Source: Ignavigranum ruoffiae
GTDB taxonomy: Bacteria > Bacillota > Bacilli > Lactobacillales > Aerococcaceae
Direction: 5' to 3'
Assembly: GCF_900110675.1 (NCBI RefSeq)
Contig: NZ_FOEN01000003.1
Coordinates: 62,001 to 126,000, forward strand
DNA length: 64,000 nucleotides
Below the pieces are notes generated by a model, which made no database searches, had not been told where the DNA came from, and worked only from the letters and a program-made list of their open reading frames with translations. The translations under genes were made by a program, and so were the position numbers. Positions within the stretch are counted from its first letter, which is position 1, and every line of letters starts with the position of its first letter. Shown here one piece after another: positions 16,091 to 25,654 of the stretch.

Positions 16091-17839
16091 CTATGGTTCG
16101 AATCCTACCGCCATCAAATTGATCCTTAATTGATGGGTGCCAGATGTAATCTGGAATAACCCTCGAGGAGATATCGTGTATTTTGCATACATGGTCGGTG
16201 TAATCGCCCAAGCATTACGCCTTTTTTCCACTTGCAACAAACTATAAGCGTCTTGAACCTCTACAATCTGTGAATCACTTAATCCGGTTGTGTCTATGCT
16301 CATATAAACCGTTGTGTTTGCCGGCATCGTAATAGGAAATGCAAATGTTCCAAATGTTTCAGCAATGTTTTGTCCATTACTAATATTTTTTATAACCTGC
16401 CTTGTAGAAATAATTTTCCCACTGGACTCTTTTATCCAAGCCCCAGATGAGTTACTCCCCTTAGTAAATGGGTCGGGTTGACGTTCCGGCTCTGGGATAG
16501 GTGTAGGGTCGGGTTGAATATTTATTGCTTTCCCGTTGATTCTGATGGGGCCTTTAGAATCGATTCCGCCCTGCCCGACTTGTAAAGCTGCCGGATTATT
16601 TTTATCAAACATCACACCCACACCCGCTCCATGTTTGCCCCATGTCATTGGGAAGCTTGCGGTTCCAACAGTGGTGGTAAATTTATATTGATTACCCAGT
16701 CCATCCGTGAGGGTCAGACGAATGTTAAAAGATTTACTATCGGATAAATCTTGGATATCAAAAAAGGAGCTATAATTATTTGATATAACCCCGATGTTCT
16801 GCGATCCAGCCACTGTCCAGACGGATTGGCCACGCTCTTGATATTCAATTTTTGCTTGAATCTGGTTCTGATTATCTAATTCATAAGCTTTTCCATGGTA
16901 AGCTACCCTCACATAGTCAGTCGTTGCATTTTCATCAAGAACACGTTCTGACGTCATGTTTGTTAAAGATATTCCTTGAAACGGTAATACATTAATCTTT
17001 CGAGTCGTCTGAACAGACCGTTGACGTGTATCGGTGGCCATCACACGAATTGTAATTTCGCCTGAGGCTTGGAATGGTTGAGAGGTGTAAGGATTATCTA
17101 ATCCTAAAAAATCCCCAACCCAGATAAATACATTGTTAATTTTTGCACCTCGTCCAGGCCTACATGAAGGTGCAACTTTAACACTTGATTTCTTTTCATA
17201 TAATTTTCCATCGACTGCGTTAATTGGAGTAATAACTATATTATCAATGGTTGGTTTAACATCAAATGGTATAGTGATTCGTTTTGTAGACCTGGAAAAA
17301 TCTCCGATAATGTTCGACCCTTCGTAGGTCGTCAATATATACTCGACATCGCTCGCCGTTACATTTGGCATGAGATCTAATATTTTATTGACTTCATCCT
17401 GAGTAAACTGAAAATTTACTGGACTACTGGTTATCTCGGTAATGTACTTAACTAATTCTCCATTAATATTGATTCTTAATGTGTGCTTTTCTCCGGCCTT
17501 ATCAAATGTTAATACATTATTTACTCCGGTTTGTGCGGATAAACTAGGGGCGTTGGTGATGATTGAATTTGATAAATTGTCGTCTGAACGTATCCAGCCG
17601 AGTCCACCAAGTCCGCCGACTTGGGAAACTGAGTAGATCGGTATTGTTCCAGCGCCTTTATCCGGATAATAAACATTACCAGCAGAGTCCGCCCATGCTA
17701 CGTCTAGGACTTTTACTTGACCTTTCTCAACAGTCTTGACAACCCAAGACGTATCGCGTTTGGCAGCATGACCAGCAGTCCCATAGGCGTTTAATGGATG
17801 TTTATTTAACGTCCACATTTGACCTTTACTTAATGCCAT
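16091..17839 (-). CDS. Tail protein of the DUF859 type, putative receptor-binding protein
   Basis: A 582-residue structural protein. The segment FPMTWGKHGAGVGVMFDKNN near residue 400 is characteristic of DUF859 siphovirus proteins. The N-terminal 100 residues hold glycine-rich beta structure, and the C-terminal 120 residues after a proline-rich linker (PDPTPIPEPERQPDP) look like an exposed binding head. The place at the end of the tail module, before lysis, fits a receptor-binding or tip protein. The receptor is unknown. Confidence 0.75.
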   Translation of the reverse strand: MALSKGQMWTLNKHPLNAYGTAGHAAKRDTSWVVKTVEKGQVKVLDVAWADSAGNVYYPDKGAGTIPIYSVSQVGGLGGLGWIRSDDNLSNSIITNAPSLSAQTGVNNVLTFDKAGEKHTLRININGELVKYITEITSSPVNFQFTQDEVNKILDLMPNVTASDVEYILTTYEGSNIIGDFSRSTKRITIPFDVKPTIDNIVITPINAVDGKLYEKKSSVKVAPSCRPGRGAKINNVFIWVGDFLGLDNPYTSQPFQASGEITIRVMATDTRQRSVQTTRKINVLPFQGISLTNMTSERVLDENATTDYVRVAYHGKAYELDNQNQIQAKIEYQERGQSVWTVAGSQNIGVISNNYSSFFDIQDLSDSKSFNIRLTLTDGLGNQYKFTTTVGTASFPMTWGKHGAGVGVMFDKNNPAALQVGQGGIDSKGPIRINGKAINIQPDPTPIPEPERQPDPFTKGSNSSGAWIKESSGKIISTRQVIKNISNGQNIAETFGTFAFPITMPANTTVYMSIDTTGLSDSQIVEVQDAYSLLQVEKRRNAWAITPTMYAKYTISPRGLFQITSGTHQLRINLMAVGFEP

Positions 17840-17843
17840 TTAA

Positions 17844-18797
17844 TCACCCCCCAATATAAACAACAGCCGTAATGTCGCTACCGATTGATGTAAACTTATG
17901 ATTGTTTAACTCTAACGATCCTTGCACCTTAGCGTTTTTCATGACTGTGTAGACCCCAGACATATAGGCCATCAAGGTTTCACCATTTAGGAATTGTAGC
18001 TCTTCGTTTGTTACCTTTACCTTATTTTTGCTATCAGATTTTCCAATAGTAAATGCATCGTCAAAAATAAAATAGGTATCAATCTTTTCAGCCATCTGTT
18101 GCAAAAGCTTAAGTTGTTGGTCTGAATTATCTGCGTTACCGACAAGTTTCTCAATGGTCGTGATATACTCGGCCGAGTGAGTAATAATCGCATTATCCTT
18201 AGTAACATTCAGCGTGGTGTCAATAGCATTCATTTTTTCTTGAGTTTCAGAAAGAATTTCTATAACGTTATTGACATCTATTTGATTTGCTTTTTCTTGC
18301 TCGATTTGCCAAATTGACTTCTCCCATGTGTATTTATTTGGATTAGTACTTGATTCCTGGTTATAGTCGACATAGCTCCCTTTATACTGGCGCTTATCAT
18401 CGGTAAAGGTAAAATCTACAAAGTTGCCGTCTGCGTCTTTGTTGGCATAGGCTAAATGATAATAAGGTGTCTTGCCGTCTTTACCGGGAGTTCCTGGCGC
18501 GCCTTGTAATCCAGTAGCCCCTTTCTCCCCATCTTTCCCTTTGGTGAGTTGCCACATATAATTGGCCGGATTGTTTAGGTCTTCTTGAATATCATCATAT
18601 TGGAATTCTGTTGGCGCCTCGCCTTTTTCGATTTGAATATTATTTAATATCCAAGTCCCTGGCGCCCCATCATGATATATTCTTGGTAATTGTCCGGTCT
18701 TAGTAAGCTTGAATTTATAATAGGCTCGCTTACCGTCTGACCATGTTTCCACTGGTCTTAGGGTGTTTGTGTCGCTTCCGGTTTGTCCGCTAAGCAT
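17844..18797 (-). CDS. Baseplate/tail-fibre protein with short collagen-like segment
   Basis: 317 residues. It opens with what looks like the second half of a beta-sandwich carbohydrate-binding domain (KRAYYKFKLTKTGQLPRIYH ... NNIQIEKGEAP). A collagen-like run GKDGEKGATGLQGAPGTPGK (about 87-107) follows, then a YHLAYANKDADG module, coiled coil and a C-terminal part with repeated polar residues. The matching first half of the sandwich seems to end the protein at 20456-22810, so this gene may once have been its C-terminal part. RBS GAGAGGTGG precedes the ATG. Confidence 0.65.
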   Translation of the reverse strand: MLSGQTGSDTNTLRPVETWSDGKRAYYKFKLTKTGQLPRIYHDGAPGTWILNNIQIEKGEAPTEFQYDDIQEDLNNPANYMWQLTKGKDGEKGATGLQGAPGTPGKDGKTPYYHLAYANKDADGNFVDFTFTDDKRQYKGSYVDYNQESSTNPNKYTWEKSIWQIEQEKANQIDVNNVIEILSETQEKMNAIDTTLNVTKDNAIITHSAEYITTIEKLVGNADNSDQQLKLLQQMAEKIDTYFIFDDAFTIGKSDSKNKVKVTNEELQFLNGETLMAYMSGVYTVMKNAKVQGSLELNNHKFTSIGSDITAVVYIGG

Positions 18798-18812
18798 TTA
18801 ACCACCTCTCTT

Positions 18813-19949
18813 TTATTTTTCATAAACCTGAATTTTATATTTTCCGGACTTTATATCATCTTCATTTGGTGATGCAGTGGTACCGTCAAAGGCTCTCGCC
18901 GGTCGCGTCGAAAGATAAAGTTCCCCGCTTGCGGTTGTCGTAAGTTCGAGTTCCTGACCAGGTATTAAGTGTGTTGTAACAAGATTGTTTTTGTCTGCTG
19001 TCACATAAACCGATGCTTGATCTTTGCTAGTCAGCTTAGGTGCGTCCGTTGTAACTACATAAGTTTTATTTGGCTGTAATTTTATAGTTGCGGTCTTTAT
19101 ATATCCGCTTACAGTGCTAACAGTGTCATATCCATTTGTAGATGTATCCCATACAAGTTTAAGTGATGGTTGTTCCGGAGTTGCACTACGCTTGTTTATA
19201 AATACGCCATTAATATAATCCGTGATTTCTTGCGCAAAGACACTAGCATCGCTTTGTGACATGTGGACGCCGTCTTGCATATCAGCAGTATCTGGGGTAA
19301 TCATTGATTCTTTAAACACATCAAAAAATTCAATGCCGTACTTTTTAGCTACCGCACGTTGTGCATCGACATAGGCTTGCTTAGTGCTTGCTGACCCTTG
19401 AGCTGTCGTGTCAAAGATACTTAGAGCAATCATACGAATCTTAGGGAATCGTTGCCGTGCCCCACCATAATAAGCATTGAGTGCCCCATAAAAAGTGGTA
19501 GTCTGTGTATCACTGATAGACCCAATTGGCACATCAGAAGCATAATCATTCGTACCGCCGTTTAAGATAAGTAGGCTTGTGTCTTCGGGAATCTCACTAA
19601 CTCGAGTGCATAAAGCCTTAGCTGATTTAATGGCATAGGTTGAGACTAACGCCCCACTTTCGCCAAAATTTAGCACCGTATCAGCGTTTAAATTGCTCCC
19701 TAGTGTATTTATCCAAGGTGTTGACATTCGCTCTGTGGACGTATCAAGACGGCCGTACATGAGGCTGTCGCCAATCCCTACAAGCTTAAATTGCTGTGGG
19801 GCTGTACCAGTCGATAATGATTTAATCGCTTGGTTGATTTCGGCTAGCGTGGCAGTAGATGCCAAGCTCGCGCCTTTTGCATTAACACTACCAATTAGAC
19901 TATCTCTATCTGTGACTAATTTATTTAAATAATCTGCGGTCGTGGCCAT
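18813..19949 (-). CDS. Tail-associated SGNH/GDSL hydrolase (putative sugar O-acetylesterase)
   Basis: 378 residues: an N-terminal helical trimerisation-like part (1-50), a SGNH hydrolase core with GDSLMYG (catalytic Ser about 62), LNGGTNDYAS and DGVHMS (Asp-x-x-His pair), and a C-terminal beta domain. Phages of Gram-positive bacteria use such esterases to deacetylate surface polysaccharide or wall sugars during adsorption. It lies between two receptor-binding-type genes and overlaps the preceding one by one base. Confidence 0.8.
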   Translation of the reverse strand: MATTADYLNKLVTDRDSLIGSVNAKGASLASTATLAEINQAIKSLSTGTAPQQFKLVGIGDSLMYGRLDTSTERMSTPWINTLGSNLNADTVLNFGESGALVSTYAIKSAKALCTRVSEIPEDTSLLILNGGTNDYASDVPIGSISDTQTTTFYGALNAYYGGARQRFPKIRMIALSIFDTTAQGSASTKQAYVDAQRAVAKKYGIEFFDVFKESMITPDTADMQDGVHMSQSDASVFAQEITDYINGVFINKRSATPEQPSLKLVWDTSTNGYDTVSTVSGYIKTATIKLQPNKTYVVTTDAPKLTSKDQASVYVTADKNNLVTTHLIPGQELELTTTASGELYLSTRPARAFDGTTASPNEDDIKSGKYKIQVYEK

Positions 19950-20455
19950 TAAACCACCCCTACTACTTTGGCAAGGATAGTATTTATATCGCCAAGTTGT
20001 TGTTGCAATTCTGCTTCCGTAACGTATTCACTTGGAATTACTGTTAAATAATTTCCCTTGGGTTGATATGTTGAATCCGCTGTATTTTTTGTCAGATAAT
20101 TACTTAAGTCGACACTTCCGCCTGTCGATACATCGGAAAGTTCCTCTTTTGTTGCATAATTACCTTTCGGCTGATAAATGTTTTTAGCTTCATCCTCTGT
20201 AAGATATTCAGCCGGAATTTTAGTAATGAATGATGATGTATCCGGTATATCTGATTTTTTAGCGTAACCGGATAAATCTACCGTTTTACCGATGTAAGGC
20301 AAATCTTTATAAAGACTTGATCCATTGCCGACTTTTGCTTGGCCGGTGTCAGACTCGATTCCGAGTTCCCCAGCTAGTAAGACATCTTGACTACTCGCCC
20401 ATTGGCTTGCGGTCATTCTTTTATGTTTAACTCTGATGTAAAGTGTCTCTGCCAT
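19949..20455 (-). CDS. Tail fibre/tropism-determinant-like protein with QPKGNY repeats
   Basis: A 168-residue fibre-like protein. The N-terminal motif LLAGELGIESDTGQAKVGNG is common in phage fibre attachment domains. Then there are two copies of a YQPKGNY(A/L)T unit with SEYVTEAEL-like flanks, giving a slender trimeric stalk. It probably joins the tip to the esterase encoded next. Confidence 0.68.
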   Translation of the reverse strand: MAETLYIRVKHKRMTASQWASSQDVLLAGELGIESDTGQAKVGNGSSLYKDLPYIGKTVDLSGYAKKSDIPDTSSFITKIPAEYLTEDEAKNIYQPKGNYATKEELSDVSTGGSVDLSNYLTKNTADSTYQPKGNYLTVIPSEYVTEAELQQQLGDINTILAKVVGVV

Positions 20456-22810
20456 TTATTCCACTCCTTCAAATATATATGTTGGATTGGCTGACCATTC
20501 GCCAATATGTGTATGAACTTCATTGCCATCTGCTATTTCCCAAGAAGTTGTACCATCACTTTCAAATGTCGGTTCGAAAGATAAGACATAATATTTACCA
20601 TATTCAAGGTTAACAACAGGTTTTATATCCACATAACCTTGAGGTTTGGTTAATTTGACGGGTCCTGGATTTAAGACTAAATTCTTTGTAGCTTCACGCA
20701 CGTATTGCCCCATATAATCGCGGTTGGTCTCCGTCCGGCTGAAATCTTTCGTGCCATCATCACTATTTGCATAGGCAATATAAGTAATGTAGTTTTTACC
20801 ATCTCTGCCTTTAGATGGAATAGTTAGACTAACACCAGCTTGGCCTACCAATTGCCCTGAATCATCATATACTCTACAAATAAATGTAGTTTCTGAGCCG
20901 ATAATGTCTTGTTTATATACTTTTAATAAACTCGTATTTTCAGTTTCTGATAACCGGTTATTAAATTCAGTATCAAGTTCACGTTCTTGTGATACTCTTT
21001 CCCATCTGAAATCACTAAATACTTCAGTGACATCTTTGGTACCTTGATATATCTTCGCTGCTATCGTAGTTTCTGTAACTTTATCATCCAAGATTAACCC
21101 ATTGGAAGCAGATAATTCTAGTTTTATCGGCTCTCCTTTTCTCCACTCATTCAGAAGCTTTGTACGCTCTTTTTGAAGTTCCTCTTGGATTTGAACAACC
21201 AATGACTTTTCTGGTGCTAACAGTTCTCTAACATTCGAAATAACTACACTATTCAATGATTTGTTTGTCTGACTTTCAACAATTTCCTCCACACGCGCAT
21301 GCAAATATAAAGGTGGATTGAATTCATGGTCAATAAAAAGACCCCAGTCGCCAATGGAAATAGTCTCTGGCATATCATAAAGATTAATTCGATAGGTCAT
21401 GGCGGGTTCTTTATGCTTATTCATAAACTCTAACGCTTCATAAATCAATGGCAAAGATGCTTTATCAGCTTGAAAATCTTGTTCAATCCATTTTGCCTTT
21501 ATCGTTTGACCTTGAATATTCCATTTATTGTTTGCTTCACGGTTATAGATGCAACTGTCAACCCCATTGGTGGCAAGGCCTCTGTAATGAGTCTGTACTT
21601 CATTTTCTGTTTTATTTCCATCAGTGTCATACGAAGTATATTTCAATATACCGTCTTCACTGAGCTTGAATCCTTTAATCGTATGATATTCTGTGACTGA
21701 CTTTTCTGCCTTACGAGTACTAAAATCAGCGGTACTTGCTTCGTAAACTGCTTGCGCAATAAATTCAGCATGCTTTTTATACCCTTCTGGAATCATATGA
21801 ATGTTGTCTGAACCATACCAAGTTTTACGCATGGCGTTTGCAAATGATAACCAATCCGCTAAAAAAGCATTTTTAAAGGTTTTTGAAGCCCAATGAGTAA
21901 CTTCATCTACCTTATACTGATGATTAACCATGGACAAAGTATTTACCCAAATGACTTTCCTGCTTTCTCCAGCAAGCATCATAAACTCTTCGACTTCTGT
22001 TCTCTCAAGTCCACGATTGGTCCCCAGAATGACTACAATAATATTTTTTAATGTGCCTGCGTTCTTCATCTTTTTAAGAGATTCCATCCCGCTATAGATT
22101 GGATCACTGTGGGTGATTTGTCGGCTACCATAGACGTCATAATTAGAATCAGGAAGTAGTTTATGTAAGTATGGTTTAGTCCCTACTCCCAAACTATCGC
22201 CAATAACAGACACCCCTATATTTCGGACGGCTGATCTTGCTGCATCACTTAAATTACCGCCGACCTTTTTATCTATTGGTTGCAGGTTGCCGGACGTCGT
22301 TCCACTAGTATTATTGGATGACCCATCTGATGATTTTCCGGAAAATGCTTCTTGATCCCATTCGTATAATTTGTTTTGCTCAATAACACGAATCAACGAG
22401 GTCGCGTAGCCTGGGTCTGTCGCATATCCGGCATTTTGTAATGCCCAACAAGCCTTTTTATAATCGGTTTCTCCTATAACCGCTTTATAATGATTTCGCC
22501 GCCATTCTGTATTCGTAAAAAAAGCAGCATGGTCTTCAATTGAATCTGCCAAGCTATCATAAGCTCTAAAATCAGCATAAACCCACTGACTAACCCCATT
22601 AATGACCTCACGAGTCTGCATATTAACAACGCGACCCGTCCAATCCGAGCTTGCCTTGATACCGAAGTTATTATTATAAGGTGGTTGTGCTAACTTGCTC
22701 TTCCCCCATCCTGATTCCAGGACTGCTTGAGCTCCAGTTACGGAAGGGAGAACCTTATAGTTATGCCAACCAGCGATTGCTCCCGGTTTAACATCTTCTA
22801 AATATCCCAA
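20456..22810 (-). CDS. Tail hub, second part: GH73-like hydrolase + SGNH esterase + hub C-terminal domain
   Basis: 784 residues. A GH73-like muralytic domain (about 18-155, with QAVLESGWGKSKLA) is followed by a SGNH-type domain (about 198-345, VIGDSLGVGTKP ... GTNRG). A tail-hub (Tal/prophage endopeptidase) C-terminal part (about 375-560, ISIGDWGLFIDHE) comes next, then Ig-like and baseplate modules. The start is TTG at 22810 with AAAGGGGG. The frame is the same as that of the preceding gene, separated by two in-frame stops, so this looks like the second half of a divided hub protein. Confidence 0.72.
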   Translation of the reverse strand: MGYLEDVKPGAIAGWHNYKVLPSVTGAQAVLESGWGKSKLAQPPYNNNFGIKASSDWTGRVVNMQTREVINGVSQWVYADFRAYDSLADSIEDHAAFFTNTEWRRNHYKAVIGETDYKKACWALQNAGYATDPGYATSLIRVIEQNKLYEWDQEAFSGKSSDGSSNNTSGTTSGNLQPIDKKVGGNLSDAARSAVRNIGVSVIGDSLGVGTKPYLHKLLPDSNYDVYGSRQITHSDPIYSGMESLKKMKNAGTLKNIIVVILGTNRGLERTEVEEFMMLAGESRKVIWVNTLSMVNHQYKVDEVTHWASKTFKNAFLADWLSFANAMRKTWYGSDNIHMIPEGYKKHAEFIAQAVYEASTADFSTRKAEKSVTEYHTIKGFKLSEDGILKYTSYDTDGNKTENEVQTHYRGLATNGVDSCIYNREANNKWNIQGQTIKAKWIEQDFQADKASLPLIYEALEFMNKHKEPAMTYRINLYDMPETISIGDWGLFIDHEFNPPLYLHARVEEIVESQTNKSLNSVVISNVRELLAPEKSLVVQIQEELQKERTKLLNEWRKGEPIKLELSASNGLILDDKVTETTIAAKIYQGTKDVTEVFSDFRWERVSQERELDTEFNNRLSETENTSLLKVYKQDIIGSETTFICRVYDDSGQLVGQAGVSLTIPSKGRDGKNYITYIAYANSDDGTKDFSRTETNRDYMGQYVREATKNLVLNPGPVKLTKPQGYVDIKPVVNLEYGKYYVLSFEPTFESDGTTSWEIADGNEVHTHIGEWSANPTYIFEGVE

Positions 22811-22825
22811 GATTTAACCCCCTTT

Positions 22826-23950
22826 CTATGGTTTTCTAACACGTACATAGCCTAATACAGTAAAGTGTGATGTTTTAGCAACTTGAACGGGGTCACCAGC
22901 GTGAACCATCTCACCATTACCTAAATACAAGCCGACATGATTCGCGTCTCCTGGCCATGTATACCCTGTATCCATAAGGACTAAATCGCCACGCTTACGT
23001 TCGTTTGAATTAACACGATAGAAAGGACCTTGCTGAGACCAATATGTATTTGTAGTGCATCGCCAATTTGGCCAGTTTGTATAGCCAGCATTTTTAAATG
23101 AATAGTTCATTAATCCGGAACAATCAAAGTTAGCTGGACCATTAGCACCCCACACATAGCGCTTTCCTCGTTGCGCCATTGCAATTTCTATAACCTTTTC
23201 AATGAGGTTATCCACTTGAGGTTGAGGCTTTGGTGCTGGTTGTTTTGGCGTTACTGTTTGTGTTTTTTCTTCTTTTTGTTTTCCGCGCACATTTAACTTG
23301 GTAATGACGTTGTAATAATCTACTGTTTTTTCTACAGGACCTAACAAATCATCGCTTGAAACTCTAAATCCAAACGACCCTTCAAAACGATATTTCAAAA
23401 AGCTAACGTAAAAGACCGGCGGAAAACCAACTTTATACCGCACACTAAATTCCAACTCAACACCAAATTCAGTTGCCAATTTTCTTAGCATTTCTAGTCT
23501 GCGTTCTGAACCTTGAAACTCAACTACTTTCGTTGTATCAGATTCATCTACCAATACTTCATAATCAGTTCCTTCTAATAAAGCATTCGTGTAATATGAC
23601 AATCGTTCTCTGGAATTTGGCGTTTCAATTGGATCAGCAAAACCGTTTAACATACTAATATTCGCATCTTCAGCAAAAATAGTTTTCTCATATCGATTCT
23701 CTACCACATTCGTAATGGTCAATAAGAGTTGTTTTCTGTTTTTGTTATACATTTCTAGCATGTTGCCCACTTCTAAGGCTTGACTACGATGATCATTAGT
23801 TTTATGCACTTTTAATTCAAGCGTATATAATCCACTCGCAATACTTGTTTTAAGTTGATCATCATAAAAAGTAAGCCCGTTAGGCGCATCATTCGTTAAT
23901 ACGTCTACGGGCTTAAATGTTCTATCAATAATCCGAATCAAGATAGCCAC
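22826..23950 (-). CDS. Tail hub, first part, with C-terminal NlpC/P60 peptidase
   Basis: 374 residues: an N-terminal Tal/gp27-like hub domain (about 1-230) joined through a TPKQPAPKPQPQ linker to an NlpC/P60 endopeptidase. The catalytic Cys is in NFDCSGLMNYSF and the His in GDANHVGLYLG. It should cut wall peptide stems at the tail tip during DNA entry. It begins at a GTG overlapping the Dit gene. The hub is normally one chain; here the other part is the next gene. Confidence 0.75.
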   Translation of the reverse strand: MAILIRIIDRTFKPVDVLTNDAPNGLTFYDDQLKTSIASGLYTLELKVHKTNDHRSQALEVGNMLEMYNKNRKQLLLTITNVVENRYEKTIFAEDANISMLNGFADPIETPNSRERLSYYTNALLEGTDYEVLVDESDTTKVVEFQGSERRLEMLRKLATEFGVELEFSVRYKVGFPPVFYVSFLKYRFEGSFGFRVSSDDLLGPVEKTVDYYNVITKLNVRGKQKEEKTQTVTPKQPAPKPQPQVDNLIEKVIEIAMAQRGKRYVWGANGPANFDCSGLMNYSFKNAGYTNWPNWRCTTNTYWSQQGPFYRVNSNERKRGDLVLMDTGYTWPGDANHVGLYLGNGEMVHAGDPVQVAKTSHFTVLGYVRVRKP

Positions 23951-25653
23951 CTACTTTCAAAACCTGCGATAATTTTTGGCATGTCTGCCCACGATGATGT
24001 GATAACTTTAATCGCTGTAGGGCCGCCATCAATCGTAAAGAAACGGCTATCATAATCATGGGCGCCAGTAAAGTTTGACCCATTCACTAATATTTCTCCA
24101 GTCTCATTATTAATATATAAATGATCTCCTGATTTAAAAGTATTTTTTACATCATGAATTCTGTCAGTGTAATGTCTATCTACGCGTATATTTCCAACGT
24201 AAAATTGTTCATAAGGTTTGGTACCGCCCCAGGCTCCTTGCCAGAAAAACACTTTTTTAGGTCTTAGTTGAGCTAGGTTGCTATCATACAAAGTTTCATT
24301 AATAATTTGTGGTTGAGTCGTTTTAGTAATCGTCTGTGCTTCTTCGATATCACGTTCATAAATCCAGTAGATTGGCCATCCGCCATTATCTAACCGATAA
24401 GCAACAGACCCATCAGCGCCTGTTTTTGAGGTACCAACTGTATAATCTAAATCATGATATCCATTTAAAATAGGATGACCAGTCTCTGCGTGAGTCGCAC
24501 TCTTTTTAATATGTACAACTTGACCCACTCTAATTTTGTTGTTTTGGGTCATGGTGGTCTTATCAGACTGTATTAGCCAAGAAAATAGATTGCCACGTTT
24601 TTCCATTTTGATATTCCCATTTAAATTTTTTAATTTGTTTGTCCGAATTATTTTTGAATATTTTTCATAACCAGGTCGATTGTCCCGAATCTTACAAGTG
24701 ACTGTTAATTCATTTTTACCGTCACCAGTGTCATAGACTGATGTTGTCATAATGGGAATGTTATTTTCATCCATAATGACAAAAAGCAAGGCCATCGTTC
24801 GGCCTTGCCCTATATTTGACGCATCTACACGCATTCTAGCAGTCATAATATCTGCTTCTTGTTCTAGCTTACCCTTATCAAATTCTTTAACAAAAGCATG
24901 TCCATACCATTTAGAGTCTGTTCCAACTTCATTCATGTCCACCCATACTGCCGAATCAGTATAATAGGGCTTATTACCACTACTAATTTTGTTATAGTCT
25001 GGTATCCACGTCTTTGCATCATTTATTTCTGTCCATCCTACCAATTTACCTTTGGACGAAACAATCGGCTCATCAATCGCAATTTCACTAGGTGGGACGA
25101 TTATATTATCTTCTTGAGTCGGATTTCCCAACGAAATAAATCCGTTCGGCGACATGATACATAAATAGCCACAATCTCGACCGAAATATAAATCAAAATA
25201 TGGATACGTTGGTGCGGTTCCTTTGTTTTCTAAGATTCCGAGGCCTTCTTCTAATTCAACAAAAGTTAGGCCTTTAACATCTCGCCAGAAATAGTCCGGA
25301 CTGATGAAGGTAATTTTAGCTTTGCCTGCTTTATTACTAGAGCTAAATTGCACTTCACCATCTATAATCGCTAACAAATATCTATCATTACGATTACTAA
25401 ACCTAAGTTTTTTAGGCTCTGTACTGAATAAAATTTTATTCAATTGATCTAAATTGTCCATGACATCATTTTTTATCGTAATATCTACTTCCAATTTAAT
25501 TTGACCTAATCGTGTTTGATAGAATTTAGATCCTGACAAAGAGGTATTTGTAATAAAGTTATTATCGCGAGGAGCCATGAGCGTGGGGGTAACGTTGTTA
25601 ATAATACAGTACTTAGTAAATTCTACATCATCGTAATATCCTTTTAAGTACAT
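23938..25653 (-). CDS. Distal tail protein (Dit), extended form
   Basis: 571 residues, much longer than a classical Dit of about 250. The N-terminal Dit ring domain is about 1-130 (FSTEPKKLRFSNRNDRYLLA, ISPDYFWRDV) and the closing Dit part is at the extreme C-terminus. Between them are inserted domains: a beta-rich domain (about 195-370) and an SH3-like segment (about 375-445, RVGQVVHIKKSATHAETG ... WIYERDIEE) resembling wall-binding modules of endolysins. Such evolved Dits help adsorption. Confidence 0.75.
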   Translation of the reverse strand: MYLKGYYDDVEFTKYCIINNVTPTLMAPRDNNFITNTSLSGSKFYQTRLGQIKLEVDITIKNDVMDNLDQLNKILFSTEPKKLRFSNRNDRYLLAIIDGEVQFSSSNKAGKAKITFISPDYFWRDVKGLTFVELEEGLGILENKGTAPTYPYFDLYFGRDCGYLCIMSPNGFISLGNPTQEDNIIVPPSEIAIDEPIVSSKGKLVGWTEINDAKTWIPDYNKISSGNKPYYTDSAVWVDMNEVGTDSKWYGHAFVKEFDKGKLEQEADIMTARMRVDASNIGQGRTMALLFVIMDENNIPIMTTSVYDTGDGKNELTVTCKIRDNRPGYEKYSKIIRTNKLKNLNGNIKMEKRGNLFSWLIQSDKTTMTQNNKIRVGQVVHIKKSATHAETGHPILNGYHDLDYTVGTSKTGADGSVAYRLDNGGWPIYWIYERDIEEAQTITKTTQPQIINETLYDSNLAQLRPKKVFFWQGAWGGTKPYEQFYVGNIRVDRHYTDRIHDVKNTFKSGDHLYINNETGEILVNGSNFTGAHDYDSRFFTIDGGPTAIKVITSSWADMPKIIAGFESRWLS

Positions 25654-25654
25654 C

